NCBI GenBank assembly: GCA_021813385.1
Contig: JAKAKT010000085.1
Span: 1 to 47,019, forward strand
Length of the DNA stretch: 47,019 bases
Source: Microcaldota archaeon
GTDB taxonomy: Archaea; Micrarchaeota; Micrarchaeia; Burarchaeales; JAKAKT01
Direction: 5' to 3'
Below the pieces are notes generated by a model. The model ran no database searches. It was not told the DNA's origin and worked only from the letters and a program-made list of their open reading frames with translations. Positions 40,913-47,019 of the stretch are shown piece after piece; position 1 is the first letter of the stretch; every line of letters begins with the position of its first letter. The translations under genes were made by a program, and so were the position numbers.

Positions 40913-40958
40913 GTGCAGCAAAAGAAACAGGAGCGAAACAGTTCAATGGAGTGGTTTG

Positions 40959-42005
40959 ATGCCGAAGAGATACGTCGAAATACTCGCGCAGGCTGCGCCC
41001 AAGCAGATGGTGGCATTGAAGAAAATGCTGATTTATGCAGACATCTCGCTGTCGCCCCCAGTGTTCGTTCTCGTTGCGATAGCAGAATCGATTCTTCTGG
41101 GCGCAATCACCTCCAACATCTTCCCGACTTGGTTTGGCCTTGACGGCTTCTCAAGTTTTATCATGGGCTTCTTAGGGGGCGTTATCACCGCATGGGGCGC
41201 CCTCGTGGTAATGGCGGACAGGAAAACAAAGGACATAGAGGAGAATCTCCCAGATACGCTCCTGCTCATAGCGTCCAATGTGCGCGCAGGAGAGACCATA
41301 GACTGGGCGATGACTTCGGCCCTGAGGCATGCTTATGGGCCAATCCGGAGCGAGTTTGACAAGACTGCGAGGGAACTGGCATCGGGGTTGTCCATTGAGG
41401 AATCGTTCAACAACCTCGCAGAGCGGAACAGAAGCTCGATATTGCGAAACGTAGTCGACCTCATATTATTCGGCATGCAGTCTGGAGGAAACATGAGCGA
41501 CCTCCTCACGGACATCTCGTTTGAAATAAGGATGACGCAGACATTACAGAAAGAGGTAGAAGCCCAGGTAGCCGTTTATAGGGCGTTCTTCATTATGATA
41601 ATCCTTTTCATTGCCCCTGTTCTCCTAGCGATTTCGACGAACTTCCTTCTGGTTACGAAATCCTTCGGAGAAAGGTTATCCGCTGACCTAGGCTCAATCA
41701 CATCCGCTTCGCCAATGGGCGTGCAGAGCGGGCTCGTGTCCCAGCTCCTCGTGAAAATCCAGCAGGGCGAAATCGGGGGGCAGATAAGCGTTCAGGACAT
41801 GTACATATTTTCTTATTCTCTTTGCATAATGTCAAGCGTAGTGGCCAGCGTCCTGCTCGGGGTCATATCCCGCGGCGAGGCCAAGGCAGGGCTGCGCTAT
41901 GTGCCCGTTTTCGTCATAATCTCCGTGACCCTCTACTATTATTCCAACCAGGTGGTATTTGCCATAATGAATGACATGTTCGGGGGCCTGCTTACAGGGG
42001 GTTGA
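40959..42005 (+). CDS. TadC/ArlJ-like platform protein 2
   Basis: A 348-residue second F-family platform protein. The T2SSF domain shows LIASNVRAGETIDWAM and GMQSGGNMSDLLTDI, and membrane segments occur near residue 30-60, at AFFIMIILFIAPVLLAIS, and two at the C-terminus. GGAGTGGTTTG precedes ATG 40959. Two consecutive platform genes are the rule in bacterial Tad systems (TadB and TadC) and many archaeal pilus loci. It ends one base before the next gene's start. Confidence 0.88.
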   Translation: MPKRYVEILAQAAPKQMVALKKMLIYADISLSPPVFVLVAIAESILLGAITSNIFPTWFGLDGFSSFIMGFLGGVITAWGALVVMADRKTKDIEENLPDTLLLIASNVRAGETIDWAMTSALRHAYGPIRSEFDKTARELASGLSIEESFNNLAERNRSSILRNVVDLILFGMQSGGNMSDLLTDISFEIRMTQTLQKEVEAQVAVYRAFFIMIILFIAPVLLAISTNFLLVTKSFGERLSADLGSITSASPMGVQSGLVSQLLVKIQQGEIGGQISVQDMYIFSYSLCIMSSVVASVLLGVISRGEAKAGLRYVPVFVIISVTLYYYSNQVVFAIMNDMFGGLLTGG

Positions 42006-42006
42006 A

Positions 42007-44379
42007 ATGCTCAATCGGAACGTGTTCGCGCTTTTCCTGCTTTCAGTTTTAGCCCAGGCGGTTTTTCCTGAACCCGCCTGCCGGGTCTTCACCGAGTTCC
42101 CGCTCACCTACCCCGGGAGTTCCATTGAGATGAACGTGTCTTACGACGGTTTTCTTTTTCCGTCCCCGATTGTCGTAGTCTGCAGGCCAAACTCCCCCAG
42201 ATTCTGCTATGCCGCCCCGGGTTCAGGGTCCTGCACAGTGCCTTGTGATTATCCATACCAGGGAACCTACACGGTAATCGCAAGCTCGTTTTTCTCTAGC
42301 TGCAAGCCGTTCCTCATGGTGGTCGACCCAGGCGCAAAGCCAACTTGCGTCCTCACACCCTTTCCTGACCGGGGCAACGGGTCCCTCACAACCCGGTTGA
42401 CTGCAAGGTTCTCCAATCTCCTCCCCAATGTCTCTGTTGTTGCGATTGATTGTGGGAACGGGCTGCCGGCTTCAAAAGTGTCCGTCGTTGGGCGCTCAGC
42501 ACAGACAGAATGCCATTACTCCGCAGAGGATAGGAAAGAGTCATTCATCGCCTCAGCAAGCGGAGGGGGGGGAAGCTGCTCTGCAGATATCTCGGTGATT
42601 CCAGCATCGGATTCATCGCCTCCCCGCGTTTCATTCCATAACATTACCTACCGAATGGGCGTAAGAAATGCAATCAACATCTCGATAAACGCCACTGACA
42701 ACTCCGAAATAGACCGCGTCGAGCTATACCTCAACCGGTCTCTCGTCTTGACAATGCATTCAGCGCCTTACTCGTATTTTTTCAATCTAAAAAACTACGC
42801 CCCAGGCACAGAGTTCCTTCTCGAGGCGAGAGCTTATGACATATACGGGAATTCAAATTCCACGCCCCCCTACATAATCACGAAGATGATTGAAGAAACC
42901 CGCTCGTGCAACATCACCGCAAACCCGCTGTACTCACCCATCCCCGCGGCAATCACCCTTACGGCGGTCTTTTATAACATTTCTTCAGACGTCGTTTTCG
43001 CTTATTTCAAGTCCCACTACCCATATACGGACATCAATGTCTCCAGCCCGATGACTCAAATATTGAACAGAACAGCCCGGACCACCCTAGGCTATGGCTC
43101 CCCCGGTACATATTCTCCGTACGTTACTGATGGCAACACCACCTGCACCACCAAAATCTACATTACTGCGACCCCGGACACTACGCCCCCAGCAGTTTCC
43201 ATCAATTCTCCCACGAACAACCAGGATATCCGAATTGGCGACTCAATAGAGCTGGCCGCTTCAGCGAGCGACAACGTCCTGGTGACAGGAGTAGAATACT
43301 ACCTGGGCGACAGGCTCATTGCGAATTCCACCTCATCACCGTTCAATGCAACCTGGAACACCTCGAATGAGCACATAGGGTTCTATTACGTTTCTGCAAT
43401 CGCCCGTGACGTAGCAGGCAATCCCTCGACAATTCCCAGCAAGGTCCAAGTCATCCTTTCCACGAATAGGACATGCACCATAACTCCACAGTCGGCAGTC
43501 CTTCTTTCGAAAATTCCGGTTAATTTCTCCGTGTCTTGCTTTAACTTCACCAGGACTAACTTCAGCCAAGCAGTGACAAACCGGACAGCCTCAAATTTCA
43601 CCGAAAATTTCACAATCTCCAGCCAGGAGATCCTTAAGACTATCATGACAAAAATCTCGTGCCCGGACATGGAGTGGTCGAGCAGCCTGTTCTGGTCGGA
43701 CATTGCCCCCAGGACCTCGCCCCCAGGCATTACATTCACTCCGCAGGAAACGGCGACAGAGCTTCCGGGCACAATATCCGCCACGGACCCGGTCTCGGGC
43801 TTCTCATGCAGTTCGGAAATCCTGGTGGTGAAGGAAATCTCAGCCTGTTCGGTCAAGCTCGAGTCGCCGATTCTCGTCGGTGCCAATGTTCCAGTCACAG
43901 TCTATTACGAAAACCTCACGAAGCCACAGGAATTCCGCATAACCTGCAGGCCCAACGTGATGGCGGGCTGCTTCGCTTTGCCTGAAAAGAGCTCGTGCAC
44001 GACCTATTGCGACTACCCGAGCACCGGAAGGTTCTTCGTGGCTGCGAGCTCGCCTTCCCTGACATGCGCTTCGAAAAAGATTGTCGTCCTTCCGCACCCG
44101 GACATCTTCCCGCCAGTCGTCTCAATCACGCGCCCATTCAACCGCCAGATACTCAGCGGGGTGTACAAAGTTGAAGCTTATGCAACGGATAATTTCGGAG
44201 TCTCGAGGATTGAGTTCTTGGTTGATTCGGAAATAGCCCGTTCTGACGAATTCCCCCCATATGTTTTTGACTTCAACACATCGAAAGTCAGGAACGGGGA
44301 CCACAGCATAGCCGCCCGAGCTTATGACGAGACAGGAAATTCGATGGATTACATGGTAACAGTCACAGTCGCAAACTAA
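42007..44379 (+). CDS. Large secreted Ig-repeat surface protein
   Basis: A 790-residue protein with a signal peptide (MLNRNVFALFLLSVLAQAVF). A Cys-rich domain (VCRPN...CxxC-like pattern ending CDYPYQGTY) near residues 60-110 is repeated near 640-690 (TCRPNVMAGC...YCDYPSTGRF). Between and after them are Ig-like modules of the PPxVSINSPTNN..DSIELAASASDN type, three copies (near 215, 400 and 710). Many N-x-S/T sites are present. No C-terminal membrane helix is seen. It follows the platform genes with a one-base gap, so it is likely secreted or displayed with the pilus. Confidence 0.82.
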   Translation: MLNRNVFALFLLSVLAQAVFPEPACRVFTEFPLTYPGSSIEMNVSYDGFLFPSPIVVVCRPNSPRFCYAAPGSGSCTVPCDYPYQGTYTVIASSFFSSCKPFLMVVDPGAKPTCVLTPFPDRGNGSLTTRLTARFSNLLPNVSVVAIDCGNGLPASKVSVVGRSAQTECHYSAEDRKESFIASASGGGGSCSADISVIPASDSSPPRVSFHNITYRMGVRNAINISINATDNSEIDRVELYLNRSLVLTMHSAPYSYFFNLKNYAPGTEFLLEARAYDIYGNSNSTPPYIITKMIEETRSCNITANPLYSPIPAAITLTAVFYNISSDVVFAYFKSHYPYTDINVSSPMTQILNRTARTTLGYGSPGTYSPYVTDGNTTCTTKIYITATPDTTPPAVSINSPTNNQDIRIGDSIELAASASDNVLVTGVEYYLGDRLIANSTSSPFNATWNTSNEHIGFYYVSAIARDVAGNPSTIPSKVQVILSTNRTCTITPQSAVLLSKIPVNFSVSCFNFTRTNFSQAVTNRTASNFTENFTISSQEILKTIMTKISCPDMEWSSSLFWSDIAPRTSPPGITFTPQETATELPGTISATDPVSGFSCSSEILVVKEISACSVKLESPILVGANVPVTVYYENLTKPQEFRITCRPNVMAGCFALPEKSSCTTYCDYPSTGRFFVAASSPSLTCASKKIVVLPHPDIFPPVVSITRPFNRQILSGVYKVEAYATDNFGVSRIEFLVDSEIARSDEFPPYVFDFNTSKVRNGDHSIAARAYDETGNSMDYMVTVTVAN

Positions 44380-44401
44380 GCAGAAAAAGCCCGCGCCACC
44401 C

Positions 44402-44524
44402 GTTCGCTCTCGAATAAAAAACAAAACAAAAAAATCAAATGGCCAACGCAAAAACCACACTAAACGTGCGCCCTCGAGGGCGCCGTTTCAGTTTGTTTTG
44501 TGTTTGTTGAAAGGCCGAGCGAAC
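44402..44524. ncRNA. Candidate structured RNA with nested long-range stems
   Basis: GTTCGCTC (44402-44409) pairs with GAGCGAAC (44517-44524). Inside, ACAAAACAAA (44421-44430) pairs with TTTGTTTTGT (44492-44501), and AAACG (44462-44466) with CGTTT (44484-44488) around GCGCCC/GGGCGC (44468-44473/44478-44483, loop TCGA) with a single bulged T. A T-rich stretch follows on the plus strand. No ORF lies between 44380 and 44601. This resembles the elements at 10.5 and 30.6 kb in layout. Confidence 0.55.
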
Positions 44525-44601
44525 ATCCCATTTTTTCGCTTTTTCGACCAAAAGCTTTAAGACCCCCCCCAGCAAACCAATATTATTCGAGAGGTGGTCC
44601 G

Positions 44602-44799
44602 ATGGAAAAAGCGATTTTGATTGCGATGTTTCTGGCGATTGTGGCTTTTGGGCTAATATTTAGTGGAACTCGAGCACCCGCAACAAGCATTGGGGGCGGG
44701 AGCGGCGAGATGACGGCCGGCCACCCGGATAGCGACGGAATCATAATCTGGCAACTGAAAGCAGGGCACCCGGTCGGCGATGAAGATGTCCCACTTTAG
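44602..44799 (+). CDS. Small single-helix protein
   Basis: A 65-residue protein with one N-terminal hydrophobic helix (AILIAMFLAIVAFGLIFSG) and a Gly/Asp-rich tail with two copies of a short AGHPxxDxxx-like word (TAGHPDSDG and KAGHPVGDE). GAGGTGG lies before ATG 44602 and a TATA-like GCTTTAAGA at about 44553-44562. It is isolated on the plus strand and convergent with the large surface protein gene. Function is unknown; a membrane-anchored or secreted peptide is likely. Confidence 0.7.
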   Translation: MEKAILIAMFLAIVAFGLIFSGTRAPATSIGGGSGEMTAGHPDSDGIIIWQLKAGHPVGDEDVPL

Positions 44800-44845
44800 T
44801 TCCCTTCACTAAGCTCTTCTTATTTCTCTTTAATTCCGCTTATTC

Positions 44846-46738
44846 TCAGACGAAGTCTATCCTTATGCTCCGGGTTATCCCGACTGCAGTGACACTAATT
44901 GTAACATTTACGGGCTTTTGCTTGAAAACCATGCTTGCATAAGCCGTCCCGCCCTTGGTTACGGCGCTCGGCGTTATCGCTCCATTATCAGCTTTGAAAG
45001 CGACCGTAGTGCCATCTGGAACAAGATTTCCGTTCTTGTCCTTAACCGCGCTCTTTATTTTCGTCCTGTAAGCTCCGCCCCGGAGCGCGAGTTTCACCCT
45101 GTAACGGGCCACTGGCGCTGTCGCAGTTCTCACAGGCGGTGCCGTGGCTACCTCGGTACTCGTAGCGCTCGCTAACGGCATCGCAGGCTGTTCAGCAGGT
45201 TTTGCCTCGATAACTTGCCCGGGGTTTATGCCCGTTGGCGGCTTCTTTCTTCCAAGCGGCAGCTTGCCGCTGCTGAATAGCCAATACACAATGCCGATTA
45301 ATGCGAGGGCAAGGACTATCCCCCCTATCATAACATAGTCCGGCCCCGTGCTCTCGGGGGTTCCTTCCTCAATAATAATGGCCCCTATCTGGTTCTTGAT
45401 GCTGTTCAGCCCCGCTTTCGTGCTTACAAGGTCCTTTTCGTTTATCGGGGGGCCCATCAGCGAGTCGAGATTCTCCTTCCTAGCCTTCAAGTCTTCAAGG
45501 CGAATCTTGTTCGCCTGATTCTTCACCTTCAGTTCGGCATCTGTGATAATCGCAGAGCACTCATTGCTCAGTTTAACGAGTTCGTCGGCTTCAGCAACAT
45601 ACTGGGCAACAACGTCTTTAGTATTTCTTGATTCATTCACCAATGCAAGATATTCGGCCCTGGCGGCGGATACGTTGTCCATTTTAAGTATCCTCCCGAG
45701 GGTCTGGTTTAGGTAACTCGCTCGCTCATCCATGGTCTCCCCAGTTATTATCCTAGAAGCATTTCCTATTGTCATGTAAGTAGAAGTCACTTCTGCGGTT
45801 GCATTCGCTTTTATCTCGTTTAATAATGTCCGACTCGCGTTATTCGCAATCTCGATGGCCGTTATCCGGCTCAGCGTCTCAAACATTATCCTGCCCCGCG
45901 TATAATTTATTGCTGCATCAGACGACAGTTTCGCCTTCAGCTGCGCAAGTTTTGATTTGGCGCTTGTCAGCGCGTCACTCCTATATGGAATAGGCGAGCA
46001 GAATTCAAACCCATTGGTGGTTGTAGAATACGCTTTGAACAGGGCGTTGTTCCCTATCAGGGCGACTTGAGCCTCGATATTCGGGATTACCGAGTCCTTC
46101 GGGAGCACGTCTGATTTCTTTTCCATGAACAAGTCAAGGGTTTTCATGAGTTCGCCAAGACCCATATCCATTTCGACAGTTGCTTTTGAGAACGAGGCCA
46201 TCGCCTCAAGGAAAGGCTTGCCGTTCCCCTGTGCAAAAGGCAGACACACAGCCTGTGAATAGACGCAGGAGCGGTAAAGGCACGAATCTGCGTCCCAGCA
46301 AAGCGCCCTGTCAAGCCCCAAGCTCGTTTTGCATCTTGCCTCGAGTTCCCTGCTCTGGTTGAATACCAACACGTCTCCGCGAATCTCTTGGAGTAGGTCA
46401 GTCAAAAGCCAGAGGTTCCTTGCCCGAAGAATTGAGTCGAGTTCGGTTTCATTGACTATTAGCCTCACGCCTTCTGCCGTCACATTTAAAGCAAAAATCT
46501 CTTCTGTTTTGGTGAAATTTGTGCTGTTTGTCCCTGTCCCATTAGTTACTGCGAAGGAATACGTAACTAAACCGTAGTTTTCGCCATTCAATCCAAAGAA
46601 ACTTACAGAATAATTCCCTGTGAAACTGAGTTGTTTGAGCAGAACTTCCCTTACTGAAGCATTGAGATCGGGTTCAGCAAAAGAGAGCCCCGCTCCCATC
46701 AACATTACCACGAGGAAATAGAGGCAAAAGCGGCGCAT
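44846..46738 (-). CDS. Membrane-anchored surface protein with coiled coil and Ig-like tail
   Basis: A 630-residue protein. The N-terminal signal peptide (CLYFLVVMLMGAGLSFA) is followed by an Asn-rich domain, a Cys cluster near residue 130-165 (CKTSLGLDRALCWDADSC), a long helical/coiled-coil part to about 455, one membrane helix (VMIGGIVLALALIGIVYWL) near 465, and a C-terminal domain resembling an invasin-type Ig fold (KDKNGNLVPDGTTVAFKADNG). Standard topology puts that last domain in the cytoplasm, which is odd for this fold. A TATA-like AGCTTAATAA sits about 46762-46772. It might be a sensor or anchor linked to the pilus genes. Confidence 0.8.
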   Translation of the reverse strand: MRRFCLYFLVVMLMGAGLSFAEPDLNASVREVLLKQLSFTGNYSVSFFGLNGENYGLVTYSFAVTNGTGTNSTNFTKTEEIFALNVTAEGVRLIVNETELDSILRARNLWLLTDLLQEIRGDVLVFNQSRELEARCKTSLGLDRALCWDADSCLYRSCVYSQAVCLPFAQGNGKPFLEAMASFSKATVEMDMGLGELMKTLDLFMEKKSDVLPKDSVIPNIEAQVALIGNNALFKAYSTTTNGFEFCSPIPYRSDALTSAKSKLAQLKAKLSSDAAINYTRGRIMFETLSRITAIEIANNASRTLLNEIKANATAEVTSTYMTIGNASRIITGETMDERASYLNQTLGRILKMDNVSAARAEYLALVNESRNTKDVVAQYVAEADELVKLSNECSAIITDAELKVKNQANKIRLEDLKARKENLDSLMGPPINEKDLVSTKAGLNSIKNQIGAIIIEEGTPESTGPDYVMIGGIVLALALIGIVYWLFSSGKLPLGRKKPPTGINPGQVIEAKPAEQPAMPLASATSTEVATAPPVRTATAPVARYRVKLALRGGAYRTKIKSAVKDKNGNLVPDGTTVAFKADNGAITPSAVTKGGTAYASMVFKQKPVNVTISVTAVGITRSIRIDFV

Positions 46739-46785
46739 GAATCTAGATAGCCGAAACTTCCCTTATTAAGCTTTGCCCAAAGTTC

Positions 46786-46886
46786 AGGGCGTTGAACAAT
46801 TGGAATGACGCATTCGTTCTTCAAATCGATAATTTACGATTATTCGCTATAAAAAAGGCGTTTATCATAGTATTGTTCAACGCCCT
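46786..46886. ncRNA. Candidate structured RNA with 15-bp closing stem
   Basis: AGGGCGTTGAACAAT (46786-46800) is perfectly complementary to 46872-46886. Inside lie ACGC/GCGT and AATCG/CGATT stems. A TATA-like CTATAAAAAA (46848-46857) sits inside the element on the plus strand and could drive the next gene. No ORF covers it. Confidence 0.5.
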
Positions 46887-46965
46887 TAACAAAGGTTCTG
46901 TCCCTAAATACGGGTGATAAGTAGAAAAGGCCCGCATCCCTGTTCTTCCATATGACAACAGTGGG

Positions 46966-46982
46966 AGGCCAAGGAGGGGCCT
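46966..46982 (+). promoter_or_regulatory. Ribosome site presented in a hairpin loop
   Basis: AGGCC (46966-46970) pairs with GGCCT (46978-46982), leaving AAGGAGG in the loop, directly before ATG 46984. Confidence 0.4.
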
Positions 46983-46983
46983 T

Positions 46984-47019
46984 ATGAGATGTTTTTTCTG
47001 CAAGTCAGATAAAACCATA
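46984..47019 (+). CDS. Start of a CxxC protein, cut by window edge
   Basis: Only 12 residues are present (MRCFFCKSDKTI). The opening MRCxFC resembles the zinc ribbon of NrdR-type regulators, but other zinc-ribbon proteins start similarly. A strong GGAGG ribosome site precedes it. Confidence 0.5.
   Translation, partial: MRCFFCKSDKTI

Overview
The window reads as a chromosomal segment of an archaeon. Supporting genes are an archaeal histone, a group II chaperonin (thermosome), transcription factor E, class I lysyl-tRNA synthetase, aTrm56, a CDC48/VAT ATPase, archaeal-type mevalonate genes and tRNAs with BHB-type introns. Most promoters show a TATA-like box about 26 nt upstream of leaderless starts. 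Short compact genes, pseudopilin-like proteins and a Cys-rich repeat protein of a kind common in small-genome lineages suggest a DPANN-type archaeon (Micrarchaeota/Diapherotrites-like). That placement is inference; no rRNA is present to test it.

Layout. 0-7 kb (mostly minus): sugar-nucleotide genes (two nucleotidyltransferases, one fused to a ribbon-helix-helix domain; a phosphohexomutase; a GT4 glycosyltransferase), then a KaiC-like ATPase and a Tad/VirB11-type secretion ATPase. 7-10.5 kb: a MagIII-like glycosylase divergent from a small membrane protein across one symmetric TATA box, further membrane proteins, and a polyprenyl diphosphate synthase. 10.5-18 kb: a large hairpin-rich element, a DUF92 protein, thermosome, NadC, a Cas2/VapD-like small protein with a palindromic operator, a PRC-barrel protein, LysRS and a coiled-coil protein. 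17.4-23.6 kb: mevalonate kinase facing a plus-strand run UbiX - UbiD-like decarboxylase - aconitase X large subunit - small membrane protein - aconitase X small subunit - isopentenyl phosphate kinase. This is essentially the archaeal modified mevalonate pathway (mevalonate to IPP via anhydromevalonate phosphate), with prenyl-FMN cofactor synthesis included. 23.6-30.6 kb: histone, endonuclease III, a radical SAM protein, tRNA-Lys with two introns among paralogous hairpin modules, a Cys-rich protein, aTrm56, a split TFE with a basic tail, two Nudix-fold proteins and initiator tRNA-Met with two introns. 30.8-35.4 kb: four tandem paralogous helical-repeat proteins of unknown function, followed by CDC48. 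37.7-46.7 kb: pseudopilin-like proteins, two TadC-like platform proteins and large secreted or anchored surface proteins; these may work with the secretion ATPase at 5.3-7.1 kb. The right edge cuts a CxxC protein.

Most notable: (i) both tRNAs carry a T-loop intron at the same position plus a second intron, each with a good BHB fold; (ii) many intergenic regions hold nested perfect stems, and several are closed by an 8-15 bp long-range stem, as expected of structured RNAs; two modules beside tRNA-Lys share a skeleton while their stems differ compensatorily; (iii) the four-gene helical-repeat family; (iv) an RHH-nucleotidyltransferase fusion with a degenerate active-site loop, possibly a sugar-nucleotide-sensing regulator; (v) TFE split inside its winged helix and carrying an H1-like basic tail. 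All calls come from reading the sequence; no database search was run.
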